DNA of 64,000 nucleotides from a virus. Positions 15,297 to 24,742 of this stretch are shown piece by piece. The stretch lies in the IMG/VR virus record IMGVR_UViG_3300030333_008372, positions 1 to 64,000 of that record; one strand, written 5' to 3'. A program made the position numbers and the translations under genes. How positions within the stretch are numbered: the first letter of the stretch is position 1; the number at the start of each line of letters is the position of its first letter. The notes under the pieces are model-generated. The model had not been told where the DNA came from, searched no databases, and saw only the letters and a program-made list of their open reading frames with translations.

Positions 15297-16066
15297 TGCT
15301 TAAGCCACATATTTCTTTTTCAGAGCTTAAAGACTGGAACTTCTGCCCTTACTACCATAACCAAGTCCATTTTCAGAAAGTAAAAGGTTTCCGTGGTAAT
15401 GTATTTACTGCTTTTGGAAATGCTATTCACGATACCTGTGAGAAAACACTCACAGAAGATCTTAAAGATCCTTATGGGTTTTTTGCTGATCGATTTGTGA
15501 ATGTTCTTAATGAGCTTAAAGCAGATGGTATTGAGATAGACGAAAGTCTTGTAGAGAAAATGGAAACACAAGCAGTGCCCCTAATTGAAAATGTTTTACC
15601 AGCACTTAAACATTATTTTGGTAAATATGAGGTACACGCCGCTGAAGAAGCTCTTTACGAAGATATTGAAGATGCCCCACAAAAATACAAAGGATATATC
15701 GATCTTGTATTAAAGACACCAGATGGTAAATATCATATTATAGATTGGAAGACTTGTTCTTGGGGTTGGGATATGCGTCGTAGAAGTGATCCAATGACGA
15801 CTTACCAACTTACTTTTTATAAACATTTCTGGGCTAAAAAGCACGGTGTGGATATTGATAAGATTGAAACACATTTTGCTCTTATGAAAAGAACTGCAAA
15901 GAAAAATCACATCGAAATATTTCGTGTCACAAGTGGAAATAAAAAAATGTCTAATGCTCTTAACTTTATGAATAAGGCTCTATATAATATCAATCGTGGT
16001 ATGAAAATTAAGAATCGTTTATCTTGTAAGAGATGCGATCTATACAAAACGGAACACTGTAAATGA
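15296..16066 (+). CDS. PD-(D/E)XK nuclease, Cas4/RecB-like, with Cys cluster
   Basis: The product is 256 residues. Nuclease core: His45 (GNAIHDTCE), GYIDLV (Asp136), HIIDWKT (Asp150, Lys152) and TYQLTFYKHF. Cys17 (NFCPYY) plus three C-terminal cysteines (CKRCDLYKTEHC: 244, 247, 255) match the four-Cys iron-sulphur arrangement of Cas4, AddB and related exonucleases. It looks complete and active. In phages such enzymes serve recombination, packaging or host-DNA breakdown. The start overlaps the metalloprotease stop (TAATG) and the end overlaps the first glycosyltransferase (ATGA), so it is expressed with the glycan operon although functionally different. Confidence 0.85.
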   Translation: MLKPHISFSELKDWNFCPYYHNQVHFQKVKGFRGNVFTAFGNAIHDTCEKTLTEDLKDPYGFFADRFVNVLNELKADGIEIDESLVEKMETQAVPLIENVLPALKHYFGKYEVHAAEEALYEDIEDAPQKYKGYIDLVLKTPDGKYHIIDWKTCSWGWDMRRRSDPMTTYQLTFYKHFWAKKHGVDIDKIETHFALMKRTAKKNHIEIFRVTSGNKKMSNALNFMNKALYNINRGMKIKNRLSCKRCDLYKTEHCK

Positions 16067-17319
16067 AAAAAAAGATCTTAACCTTATCTGACCACCCACT
16101 AAGCCCCTCTGGAGTCGGTCTTCAATCAAAAATATTTTGTGAATCACTTTTAAAAACTGGAAGATATCAAATTATATCTCTTGGTGGCGCAATGAAACAT
16201 TCAAATTATTCTGCAAAAAAAGTGGAACCATATGGTGATGACTGGGTAGTGCATCCAGTCGATGGGTATGGTAGTAAAGATTTGATACGTTCGATAATTA
16301 GAACTGAAAGACCTGATGTCCTATGGTTTATGACTGATCCAAGATTTTGGGGCTGGCTGTGGCAAATGGAAAACGAGATAAGACCTCACATGCCAATGAT
16401 CTACTATCATGTTTGGGATAATTACCCTTATCCAGTCTATAATAAAAAGTTTTATGATTCGAATGACATGATTGTTTCAATATCTAAAGTTACACATGAT
16501 ATTGTTCAAACGGTAAGCCCAAACACGGATGCACATTATTTACCGCATTCCGTTGAATCAGACATTTTTATTCCATTCGAGCAGAGCGAAATAGAAAAAT
16601 TTAAAAAAGAGCATTTTCCAAATGACTCTGATGATAGGACGATTTTTTTATGGAACAATAGGAATGCTAGGAGAAAACAAAGTGGCTCTTTATTATATTG
16701 GTTTAAAGAATTTTTGGATGAAGTTGGTCATGATAAGGCTAAGTTAATAATGCATACCGACCCAAGAGATCCATATGGTCAAGATCTAGTTTCTATGTTG
16801 CGTGATTTAGAAGTTAGCCCGGACAGTATTGCCATTTCTACACAGAAGGTTGATAAGCCAACACTAGCAATGATGTATAACATAGCTGATTGTGTGGTAA
16901 ATATATCAGATGCAGAAGGCTTTGGTCTTTCTACCTTTGAATCTTTATCTTGTGGGACCCCGATTATCGTTAACATGACAGGGGGTCTTCAGGAACAGGT
17001 AACTGATGGAGAAAATTGGTTTGGCATTGGCATTGAACCTTGCTCTAAAGCTGTTATTGGATCGCAAGACGTGCCATATATTTATGAAGATCGCATCAGT
17101 AAAGAGGATTTTATTGCTGCGCTCCGTAAGATACATAATATGAGCAAAGAGGAGAGAGTTGCTCTCGGACATGCTGGAAGAAATCATGTTTTAAAAAATT
17201 ATAACTACGATGAATATTGTAGCAAGTGGGTCGACCTAATCGATGGTGCTTGTGAAAAATATGGATCTTGGGAAAATAGAAAGAATTATCAACCTTGGAG
17301 TTTTAGTAAAGTATCATGA
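16063..17319 (+). CDS. GT4-type glycosyltransferase 1
   Basis: The product is 418 residues with a GT-B fold. The N-terminal acceptor half starts KILTLSDHPLSPSGVGLQSK (the Gly loop of GT4 enzymes). The C-terminal donor half has FLWNNRNARRKQ, then the GT4 signature SDAEGFGLSTFESLSCGTPI (E-x-F-G-x-x-x-x-E, about residues 284-303). It should transfer a sugar from a nucleotide donor with retention of configuration. First of three coupled glycosyltransferases (16063, 17316, 18578), each joined by ATGA overlap. No membrane segment; cytoplasmic. Sugar unknown. Confidence 0.88.
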   Translation: MKKKILTLSDHPLSPSGVGLQSKIFCESLLKTGRYQIISLGGAMKHSNYSAKKVEPYGDDWVVHPVDGYGSKDLIRSIIRTERPDVLWFMTDPRFWGWLWQMENEIRPHMPMIYYHVWDNYPYPVYNKKFYDSNDMIVSISKVTHDIVQTVSPNTDAHYLPHSVESDIFIPFEQSEIEKFKKEHFPNDSDDRTIFLWNNRNARRKQSGSLLYWFKEFLDEVGHDKAKLIMHTDPRDPYGQDLVSMLRDLEVSPDSIAISTQKVDKPTLAMMYNIADCVVNISDAEGFGLSTFESLSCGTPIIVNMTGGLQEQVTDGENWFGIGIEPCSKAVIGSQDVPYIYEDRISKEDFIAALRKIHNMSKEERVALGHAGRNHVLKNYNYDEYCSKWVDLIDGACEKYGSWENRKNYQPWSFSKVS

Positions 17320-18581
17320 AAAAAATTATTGTAAGAGGACCAGCACTAAGCAGAAGCGGCTATGGAGAACAAACAAGATTTGCATTACGTTGTCTCCGGG
17401 CTTCTAAAGATTATGATATTCATATCATAAATACAGACTGGGGCAAAACCAGTTATATCTCATGTGATGATGAGGAGTTTCGCTGGATTGAACACAAAAT
17501 GTTGACCACAAAAAAGATTTTAGATCTGGCAAAGCAGACAAAAACGCCACCTAAATTTGACGTTTCTCTTCAGGTTACCATACCAAATGAGTGGCAACAG
17601 TTAGCTGAAATTAATATTGGCTACACCGCTGGTATTGAGTCTGATAGAGTAGCTGCTGTTTGGATAGAGCAGGCAAGAAAAATGGATAAAATTATTGTAA
17701 CATCCAATCACGCTAAACATGGTTTTATTAACACTTCTTATGAAGGTAGGCATGAACACACTGGAGAGATTGCAGAACTAAAATTAGACCCCACTAAGCA
17801 TCCTGTTAAGGTTGTAAACTATGCAGTTCGTGAAGTTGAAAAAGTAAACTTGGATTTGCAATTTGAAACTAAAACAAATTTTTTATGTGTTGCACAATGG
17901 GGTCCAAGGAAGAATGTTGAAAATACAGTAAAATGGTTCGTAGAAAATTTTAAAGATAATGAACAAGTTGGTTTAGTTTTAAAGCTAAATTGTATTGATA
18001 GTTCTGTAATTGATAGATTTGAAACAGAAAAAAGAATTAAGAATTTTTTAGAAGAAATTAATGAGGATATTAAATGCAAAGTTTATTTAATTCACGGTGA
18101 TATGTCAGAGCAAGAATTACACTCTCTTTATGTTCACCCTAAAATTTCTGCTATGATATCCCTTACGCATGGCGAAGGATATGGGTTGCCATTATTTGAA
18201 GCAGCTTACAATGAATTGCCAATTATCGCACCAGATTGGTCTGGACATATGGATTTTCTTGTTGGAACGACTTCAAAAAACAGAAGAAGATCTTTATTTT
18301 TAAATGTTGATTTTACTTTGGCAAATGTTCAAAAACAGGCGGTTTGGAAAGGGGTTGTGGAGGAGGATTCCAAATGGTGTTACCCACAGGAATATTCTTT
18401 CAAGAAAAGACTTAATGATTTTATCAACAATGAAGGCGCACATAAAAAAAGAGCTAAATCTTTGGCATCCCAGATTAAAGAAAATTTTTCTGAGGAAAAG
18501 ATTTTTAAAGAATTTGTCGATGCCTTAAATGTAAAATCTATCGAGCATGAAGGACCAGCGGAGGAAGTTTTTGTTGTATGA
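17316..18581 (+). CDS. GT4-type glycosyltransferase 2
   Basis: The product is 421 residues. It starts KKIIVRGPALSRSGYGEQTR, with the same S-G-Y-G loop as the third enzyme. The donor half has FLCVAQWGPRKNVENTVKWF and the signature THGEGYGLPLFEAAYNELPI. The presence of Y-G instead of F-G is a normal family variant. It overlaps its neighbours by ATGA on both sides, so the three transferases are probably made in fixed ratio and extend one glycan in sequence. Sugar specificity cannot be read. Confidence 0.88.
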   Translation: MKKIIVRGPALSRSGYGEQTRFALRCLRASKDYDIHIINTDWGKTSYISCDDEEFRWIEHKMLTTKKILDLAKQTKTPPKFDVSLQVTIPNEWQQLAEINIGYTAGIESDRVAAVWIEQARKMDKIIVTSNHAKHGFINTSYEGRHEHTGEIAELKLDPTKHPVKVVNYAVREVEKVNLDLQFETKTNFLCVAQWGPRKNVENTVKWFVENFKDNEQVGLVLKLNCIDSSVIDRFETEKRIKNFLEEINEDIKCKVYLIHGDMSEQELHSLYVHPKISAMISLTHGEGYGLPLFEAAYNELPIIAPDWSGHMDFLVGTTSKNRRRSLFLNVDFTLANVQKQAVWKGVVEEDSKWCYPQEYSFKKRLNDFINNEGAHKKRAKSLASQIKENFSEEKIFKEFVDALNVKSIEHEGPAEEVFVV

Positions 18582-20611
18582 CTTTGAAGGTAATTTACTG
18601 TGCTCAATTTACCGATTCTAGCGGATATGGTTCCGCAGCTAGAGGATATTTATCTGCTCTAGATACACACGCAATCGACTTTGATTTAAAAGTTCATAAT
18701 GTTGCTTTTGAGGGATCTTCAAAAATATCTGATCAAAATAGGCAGCTAATTGAAAAATACTCATTCAAAGATGTTGAAGAAGTTAGGCAGCTTTTAAATA
18801 GCCGTGATTATATATTAATATGGCACCTCCCTGCCCCTTCATTTTTTGTACACTTACAGAGACACAAAGAAATTGCACACACCACCAATATGTTAGTTAG
18901 GGGTGCAAAAAGAGTTATCAATCTTGCTGCTTGGGAATATGATAAGATACCCCTAGAGTGGAAAAAGACTTGGAGAGATCTTTGTTTTGACGCTACAATC
19001 AGTCCTAGTAGGTGGAACCAAGAAATATTTAGTCAGTCTTTACCAGAAAAAAATCATTATCTCATACCCCACGTAATCAAGGAATATAATACAGAACCAG
19101 TCAAGCCAAAAGCAATAAGTGAAGATATGGTAAAAGATAAATTTGTTATTTTTACTATGTCTCAATGGGGATATCGAAAGGGCTTTGACCTCTTGATAAA
19201 GGCTTACTCTGCTGAATTTAAAAACCAACAAGATGTTGCTCTTGTTATGAAAACCTATGGGCACTATGTTGGCAATGTATATCCTCTAGAGGAAAAGGCT
19301 CAAAACGAATCGATTATAAAAGAGATAGGCAGTTTCAAAAATTCTGTTATTTTAGAGGGCTATAAAAATCCTACTGCTCCAATCTATTTTATACCTAGTG
19401 TTTTACCATTTGAAAATATTTCTTGGTTACATGATAAATCTTCCGTGTTTGCTTTGTCAACTAGGGGTGAGGGTTTCGGTCTTACAATCGCAGAAGCCTT
19501 AATGCACGAAAGACCAGTTATTGTTCCTGATCAAGGTGGTCACATTGATTACATAAATCCAGAAGCAGCATTCTTTGTCGATGGACACTGGACTCCATCT
19601 TTTGGGGACATTATGCATACTTGTGATACAAGCTGGTATGAGCCAAATATAAAAAGCATACGAGAACAACTCCGGAAAGCGTATGATATGTGGAAAGAAA
19701 ACCCACAATCACTTAAAGATATGGGTAAAAAAGGCAAAGATTATATACTTTCTAATCAATACTCGTATGAAGATATCGGTCGTCGCCTTAATAACGTTTT
19801 AAATAATGAAAATAATTATGAAGTTTTAGATAAGCTTAACGATGTTAGAAAAAAAACTATTGATACCAAATATGCTCTGTCTAAAGAAAAAGATTTATCA
19901 AAAAAAATAGAAGTTCTTAAAGATAGATTTAAAGGCAAAGAGTGTGTTATATTAACTTGTGGTCCATCTTTAAAAGATTTTAATAAAGAAAAATTAAAAG
20001 AATATTGTAAAGATAAAGTTGTTTTAGCAGTCAAACAAGCCTATGATTACGTCCCCGAGATTGTTGATATTCATTTGTGGAATTGCTCCAATCTACCAGC
20101 CCCTGCTGCAAACGGAGCTTATTATCCCTATTGGGAAAAGGAGCCTATTGTAATTTGCAGCAGTAATTATGACTTGGGTATGAGGTGGGATGCTACAAAA
20201 CAAAAGCATGACTTATTTTTTAAGATACCAATCAGAACTGAGATCAATAATGAGTTTGTAACAAAAACTAAAAGATTTGAAGATTATTTGCTTGATAAAC
20301 AATTAACAAGACCTTGTGGTCCGGGTATAATGTTGGAGACTGTGATTTACACCGCTGTTCATTTAGGGGTAAATAAAATTACAGCTATCGGTTGGGATAT
20401 TAATAATGCCCAAACAGAAGATGAGCATAAGCACTTCTTTGGAGACACAGGTAAACTTTTTAACAGAGGCGATGTGTTGGATTGGGAAATTGAAGCTAAT
20501 CAAAAAGCTTCAAGAGATTTATATAATTGGCTAAAAGAAAAAGATATTGAATTAGTTCTTGCCTCTGATAAAAGTTCATTATATAATGGAATTCCAAGAG
20601 TAACTTTATAA
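18578..20611 (+). CDS. GT4 glycosyltransferase fused to a DUF115/Maf-like domain
   Basis: The product is 677 residues, two enzymes in one chain. Residues ~1-430: a GT4 enzyme with FTDSSGYGSAARGYL, FTMSQWGYRKGFDLLIKAY and STRGEGFGLTIAEALMHERP. After a charged linker (~430-445), residues ~446-677 form a DUF115 (MptE/Maf) domain: ECVILTCGPSLKDFN (GPSL loop), VLAVKQAY, GPGIMLETVIYTAVHLGVNK and ITAIGWDINN, then an EHKHFFGD segment. Bacterial Maf proteins with this domain attach nonulosonic acids to flagellin; the pterin kinase MptE shares the fold. The fusion ties a sugar transferase to the Maf-like step. It precedes neuB by 12 bases. Confidence 0.85.
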   Translation: MTLKVIYCAQFTDSSGYGSAARGYLSALDTHAIDFDLKVHNVAFEGSSKISDQNRQLIEKYSFKDVEEVRQLLNSRDYILIWHLPAPSFFVHLQRHKEIAHTTNMLVRGAKRVINLAAWEYDKIPLEWKKTWRDLCFDATISPSRWNQEIFSQSLPEKNHYLIPHVIKEYNTEPVKPKAISEDMVKDKFVIFTMSQWGYRKGFDLLIKAYSAEFKNQQDVALVMKTYGHYVGNVYPLEEKAQNESIIKEIGSFKNSVILEGYKNPTAPIYFIPSVLPFENISWLHDKSSVFALSTRGEGFGLTIAEALMHERPVIVPDQGGHIDYINPEAAFFVDGHWTPSFGDIMHTCDTSWYEPNIKSIREQLRKAYDMWKENPQSLKDMGKKGKDYILSNQYSYEDIGRRLNNVLNNENNYEVLDKLNDVRKKTIDTKYALSKEKDLSKKIEVLKDRFKGKECVILTCGPSLKDFNKEKLKEYCKDKVVLAVKQAYDYVPEIVDIHLWNCSNLPAPAANGAYYPYWEKEPIVICSSNYDLGMRWDATKQKHDLFFKIPIRTEINNEFVTKTKRFEDYLLDKQLTRPCGPGIMLETVIYTAVHLGVNKITAIGWDINNAQTEDEHKHFFGDTGKLFNRGDVLDWEIEANQKASRDLYNWLKEKDIELVLASDKSSLYNGIPRVTL

Positions 20612-20623
20612 AGGAAATAAAAA

Positions 20624-21457
20624 ATGTCAGTACATATTATCGCAGAAATTGGTATCAACCATAATGGTGATTTGGAGATAGCAAAAAAACTTATTCAAAT
20701 TGCAGCCGCAGCAGGATGTGATTCTGTGAAGTTCCAAAAACGAAACCCGGACGTTTGTGTCCCAGAGCACCAAAAGAGTGTTATGAGAGATACACCTTGG
20801 GGTAAAATGACTTATTTGGATTATAAGTATAAGGTTGAGTTTGGTAAAGAAGAATATGATGAAATTGATCGATATTGCAAAGAGAACAATATTGCTTGGT
20901 CTGCTTCGCCTTGGGATTTAGATAGTCTTGAATTTCTTGATCAATATGATCTTCCATATATTAAGATGCCATCTGCACACTTGACTAACGATGAGCTTTT
21001 AGCTGCTTGTCGTGATACTGGAAAAAAAGTAATTCTTTCCACTGGCATGAGCACTGTTGAAGAAATTGAACACGCAGTTAATGTCTTGAGATCAAATGGT
21101 GGATGTGATTTTGCCCTTTTACATTGTAATTCAACATATCCTGCGCCGATTGAAGAATTAAATCTTAATTGTATTAATACATTACGTGATAAATTCCAAT
21201 GCGAAGTGGGCTATAGTGGTCATGAGTTTAGACTTGGAACTTCTGTTGCTACTGTATTGATGGGAGCTACAATAGTTGAGCGACATATTACTTTGGACAG
21301 GACTATGTGGGGATCTGATCACATGGCTTCTGTTGAACCACAAGGTCTTATTAAATTAGTTCGAGGAGTTCGTGAACTTGAGGCTGCTTTGGGCGATGGA
21401 AATATCGGTGTTACTGAAGGCGAAAAGCCTGTGCGTAAAAAATTAAGAGGAGTATAA
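20624..21457 (+). CDS. neuB: NeuB-like nonulosonic acid synthase, no SAF domain
   Basis: The product is 277 residues. The TIM-barrel of the NeuB/SpsE family is complete: IIAEIGINHNGDLEIAKKLI, DSVKFQK, SASPWDLDSLEFL, YIKMPSAHLTN, VILSTGMST, ALLHCNSTYPAP, EVGYSGHE and IVERHITLDRTMWGSDH. It condenses phosphoenolpyruvate with an N-acyl-hexosamine such as ManNAc to give sialic, legionaminic or pseudaminic acid. Usual NeuB is about 340-350 residues with a C-terminal antifreeze-like SAF domain; here the chain ends at EGEKPVRKKLRGV, so SAF is missing. SD AAAGGA. No NeuC-type epimerase lies in the window, so the hexosamine must come from the host or elsewhere. Confidence 0.9.
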   Translation: MSVHIIAEIGINHNGDLEIAKKLIQIAAAAGCDSVKFQKRNPDVCVPEHQKSVMRDTPWGKMTYLDYKYKVEFGKEEYDEIDRYCKENNIAWSASPWDLDSLEFLDQYDLPYIKMPSAHLTNDELLAACRDTGKKVILSTGMSTVEEIEHAVNVLRSNGGCDFALLHCNSTYPAPIEELNLNCINTLRDKFQCEVGYSGHEFRLGTSVATVLMGATIVERHITLDRTMWGSDHMASVEPQGLIKLVRGVRELEAALGDGNIGVTEGEKPVRKKLRGV

Positions 21458-22404
21458 TGAAAAGCTGGAATAATTGTCAAAAAATATCTGAAACATCCGA
21501 AGTCCCCACGGATGTGGATGGCAAAATATGGGGCGCTTATATGAGATATTTAGGAGGGTTAAACTCGGTAAATGTTAGGGGCCCAATCTGGTATGACAAA
21601 GAAACATCAGTTTGTTTTGGTCCTGATCAGGATTTTTTCTCAAACAGACAAGAATTTTCTTTTTATCATCAAGAAGAAAATTTTCTACAATTTGAGCCAT
21701 GGGGTAAATATCATTTACAAAACGTTTTAGGTCAACATATTGGCGTAGAGTGTAATATGGATACTGAAATTATATATCATAATCATCCTGAATTTCAAAA
21801 ATATAAAGATTCTACAATTCTTATCGTTGGCGCTGGTCCTTCTGCTATTGACGTTAATTGGGAAGATGAAGAGAGAGATTTTGTTTGGTCTTGCACTAAG
21901 TTTTATTTAAATGAAAAGCTTCAAGATTGTGGTGTTGACCTTGCATCGGTTGGCGGCAATGTTTCTTTAGGAGACCCACAGTTTCAATCTTTTATTACAA
22001 GACACAACACTCTTTGTGTATTTGAGGGTGGTGTTAGTCCATTTAAAACAGGAGAAGAACTACAGGCTTTTAATAGACTTTTTCCAAACCAGTCATCATA
22101 TTTTCATACGAGATATTTTTCTAAATTAGGTTCAGCAGCAAGATTAATTTTATTGGCTGGTTTTCTTGGAGCAAAAGAAATTAAATTTGTTGGGTTTGAC
22201 GGAAACCCAGTTAATCAAAAACATGCTTTTGAAGGAGAACAAAAGGTTCACGATGAGGTTTGGAGAAATAGTAGCGCTTTAAATCTTTATCGTAGACAGT
22301 TTGTTATTTTTTGGGATTATGTTCTTTCCATGGATAATGGCGTTTTATACACTAATCTTGGTAAAGGTCACCCAAATAATCTTACCACAGATATTTTGGA
22401 GTAA
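21457..22404 (+). CDS. DUF115/Maf-like protein, block 1
   Basis: The product is 315 residues. After an N-terminal ~115-residue region (tryptophan- and tyrosine-rich, SVCFGPDQDFF) the domain core TILIVGAGPSAIDVNW (~121-136) gives the G-x-G-P-S loop, followed by KFYLNEKL, ARLILLAGFLGAKEIKFVGFDG and KHAFEG. These match the gene at 25494 segment for segment, so the two are paralogues, and they resemble the C-terminal half of the 677-residue protein. The assignment to the DUF115/Maf fold rests on this loop and the G-F-D-G strand, not on a search. Starts by TAATG overlap with neuB, suggesting linked function. Confidence 0.72.
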   Translation: MKSWNNCQKISETSEVPTDVDGKIWGAYMRYLGGLNSVNVRGPIWYDKETSVCFGPDQDFFSNRQEFSFYHQEENFLQFEPWGKYHLQNVLGQHIGVECNMDTEIIYHNHPEFQKYKDSTILIVGAGPSAIDVNWEDEERDFVWSCTKFYLNEKLQDCGVDLASVGGNVSLGDPQFQSFITRHNTLCVFEGGVSPFKTGEELQAFNRLFPNQSSYFHTRYFSKLGSAARLILLAGFLGAKEIKFVGFDGNPVNQKHAFEGEQKVHDEVWRNSSALNLYRRQFVIFWDYVLSMDNGVLYTNLGKGHPNNLTTDILE

Positions 22405-22405
22405 A

Positions 22406-23089
22406 ATGAAGGATATTAATAATATCGCCGTTGTGATTCAGGCAAGACTTGGATCTCAACGTGTTCCTCAAAAAATGATCAAGCCTTTCGCTGGCACTAC
22501 TCTAACTGATATAGCGATAAAAAAGATAAAGAAATCAAACGTTATACAAAATTCACAATTTTACATGTCTGTTTATGAATCTGAATTATTAGATATATCA
22601 GCAAAGCATGACGTAAACGTTTATCTTCGTAGTGAAGCTTCTGCCAATTCTGAGGGAACACCTATGACCGAAATGTATGAATGGTGGAATAAATTACCTC
22701 ATGAATACTGCGTTCTAATTAATCCTTGTGTTCCATTTCTTGAAACAGAAACAATTGATAATTTTGTACAAGCATATGCCAATTCAAGTTCTGATGGCAT
22801 GTTTGGGGTTATGAAGAAAAAGAATTATTTTTGGAGACAAGACGGCTCTATTATCACGCCCTTGACAGAAGATGTGATGAATACTAAAACTGTTCCTTTT
22901 ACCTACGAGGCGGCGCATTGCTTATATGCAGGTCGTATGGACAAAATTAATGAAGGAATATGGATGGGAGATTTCAACAAGCCCGGAGATATTGAACTTT
23001 TTCCTATGAAAGAAGAGGAGTGTTTAGATATAGACTATTTATGGCAGTTTGAAATGTGTGAAAAACTTTATGAGGCAAAACATGAATAA
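22406..23089 (+). CDS. NeuA-like CMP-sugar (cytidylyltransferase) synthetase
   Basis: The product is 227 residues from ATG 22406, one base after the preceding stop; the longer frame from 22301 lies inside that gene. The N-terminus AVVIQARLGSQRVPQKMIKPFAG is the nucleotide-binding loop of the CMP-sialic/CMP-KDO synthetase family (A-R-x-G-S-x-R-x-P-x-K). Later CVLINPCVPFLETETID fits the D/N-P-x-x-P region, and the C-terminal ECLDIDYLWQFEMCE fits the acidic metal-binding end (DIDxxxD). It should activate the NeuB product as a CMP-sugar. No lyase domain is attached. It lies two genes downstream of neuB in one coupled operon. Confidence 0.82.
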   Translation: MKDINNIAVVIQARLGSQRVPQKMIKPFAGTTLTDIAIKKIKKSNVIQNSQFYMSVYESELLDISAKHDVNVYLRSEASANSEGTPMTEMYEWWNKLPHEYCVLINPCVPFLETETIDNFVQAYANSSSDGMFGVMKKKNYFWRQDGSIITPLTEDVMNTKTVPFTYEAAHCLYAGRMDKINEGIWMGDFNKPGDIELFPMKEEECLDIDYLWQFEMCEKLYEAKHE

Positions 23090-23900
23090 TAAAATGAAAA
23101 GCGTATTAGAACACGTTGAAAAGCAAATTAATGCAGCAACCGTCTCAGAAGAGATTGATGGCTACCCTTATATCCAGATATTGGACTTCTTTCCGCAAGA
23201 TTATTATGAAGAATTGGTTGAGGTTTTTAAGGGCATGGATAATAAGAATTTTAATCCTTTGTCTAATAATTATCAAAATAGGTATGTATACCAGATTAGT
23301 AGAGGAGAAAATGTCCATGATCCAATCCCAACTTTTAATGACTTGTCAGAAAAAGAAAGAAACTTTTGGAAAGACTTTCAAGATACTTTTTACACCAATG
23401 GTTTTCTCAAGACAGTTTTTTTAGAAAAATATGATGATTATATTGATTTTCCGAGAGAATATTATGGTCACATGATGGATCAATGCCGCCTTCAACGAGA
23501 TTATAAGGGATATTCTATTGGCGCTCACAGGGATAAATTAGATAAAATATTGAGTGTAATGATTTACACTCCGACAACAGATGACCCAAAAATTTTAGAA
23601 GATCATGGCACCGCCCTTTTAACACCTAAATTTGATGACCCTGAAAAAGTTCCACAACATCCAGATCACGTTGGTCAAGGTAAAGATCGGCATTTTAGAT
23701 TTGAGGAAATGAACCTTGTTAAAACAGCCCCTAGTATTCCAAATAGTATCTATAGTTGGGCAGTAGCTGAAAAATCCTATCACGGGGTTACGCCTTTACA
23801 GTCTGACCACACTAGACACACAATGGCTTTCTTTGTTAAGATACCGAAAAAATTAACACAATTTCACAAATTATACGGAGCTTCAGATTTTAAATGCTAA
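23082..23900 (+). CDS. 2OG-Fe(II) oxygenase (prolyl-hydroxylase-like)
   Basis: The product is 272 residues from ATG 23082, with GAGG shortly upstream; ATG 23094 is an alternative. The iron site is GAHRDKLDKILSVMIYTP (His149 and Asp151 of HxD) with the distal His in KSYHGVTPL and the 2-oxoglutarate-binding Arg in HTRHTMAFF. All iron ligands are present. The dioxygenase could hydroxylate a sugar, a lipid or a protein side chain. It overlaps NeuA-like by eight bases and the next gene by seven. No substrate can be stated. Confidence 0.8.
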   Translation: MNNKMKSVLEHVEKQINAATVSEEIDGYPYIQILDFFPQDYYEELVEVFKGMDNKNFNPLSNNYQNRYVYQISRGENVHDPIPTFNDLSEKERNFWKDFQDTFYTNGFLKTVFLEKYDDYIDFPREYYGHMMDQCRLQRDYKGYSIGAHRDKLDKILSVMIYTPTTDDPKILEDHGTALLTPKFDDPEKVPQHPDHVGQGKDRHFRFEEMNLVKTAPSIPNSIYSWAVAEKSYHGVTPLQSDHTRHTMAFFVKIPKKLTQFHKLYGASDFKC

Positions 23901-24742
23901 CATATAAAGAGCACTATGAGCTATCTGTAAAAAATTATGGTTTACAAAACGTAAATTTGCAAGATTTATATGATTTTACTGTTTTAGAGGTAAAAGCTAA
24001 AGAACAAAATGACTTCATTATTTTTAATGATCAATATTTTAAGTGTATAAAAAAATTGTCAAACTTATCTAATTTGACTTTTTCAAACCCAGATCAAAAT
24101 TGTTGGTTCCCTCCTGACGTCGATAGAAAAAAAGATAAGATTTTGAGATCAAAAAATGTATGGCTCCCAGAAGTCAACGAACTGGCTTCGCTTATTGTCC
24201 CCCAAATTGAAAAAAAATTATTTAAATCATTTTCTATTGTTGATGGAATATATTGGTATCGAACGTTTTATAAAAACACAAAGGATCAAAACTCTTTTAT
24301 ATGGCACTATGATAACCATTGTTTAGAGCGTATAAAGGTAATGTTTTATCTTAATGATGTTGATAAAAATTCTGGTCCTTTTACATATATGTGGAGCGAA
24401 AAAGAAAAAAAAGGTCTGCCTTGTCCAACATCAAGAATAGACTATAAGAAATGGGTTAAAAAAGAATCTAGATACTCTGACGAATTTATTGAAAAACATA
24501 AGCCTGATGGGTATGAGGCAAAACAATTTTTAGGAAATGCTGGTAGTTTTGTAATATTTGATAATAATATTATGCACAGAGCCACAAATACAAAGCCTAA
24601 TTACCATAGAGACGCAATTGTTTTTATGATGAGACCATATCATAAAAAAATGCCCCATTTTATTGGAAAAAATTGGACCGGATCGAATATGCACATCGAC
24701 AATAATAAAAATCCAGAATTTTACGGAGCTATCAAAAAATGA
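23894..24742 (+). CDS. PhyH-family 2OG-Fe(II) oxygenase, block 1
   Basis: The product is 282 residues. FIWHYDNHCLERIKVMFYLND has the HxD pair (His138, Asp140), and FDNNIMHRATN the distal His228, with Arg in YHRDAIVF. This is the phytanoyl-CoA dioxygenase layout, in which relatives hydroxylate small molecules and sugars. Length is normal. It starts within the last seven bases of the previous gene and overlaps the methyltransferase by ATGA. Paralogue at 27639 is distant in sequence but of the same family. Confidence 0.82.
   Translation: MLTYKEHYELSVKNYGLQNVNLQDLYDFTVLEVKAKEQNDFIIFNDQYFKCIKKLSNLSNLTFSNPDQNCWFPPDVDRKKDKILRSKNVWLPEVNELASLIVPQIEKKLFKSFSIVDGIYWYRTFYKNTKDQNSFIWHYDNHCLERIKVMFYLNDVDKNSGPFTYMWSEKEKKGLPCPTSRIDYKKWVKKESRYSDEFIEKHKPDGYEAKQFLGNAGSFVIFDNNIMHRATNTKPNYHRDAIVFMMRPYHKKMPHFIGKNWTGSNMHIDNNKNPEFYGAIKK

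Noticed and set aside
22301-22405. Upstream extension of the NeuA-like gene (a hydrophobic leader)
   Set aside because: It is read from the end of the previous gene in another frame; the synthetase motif starts right after ATG 22406.
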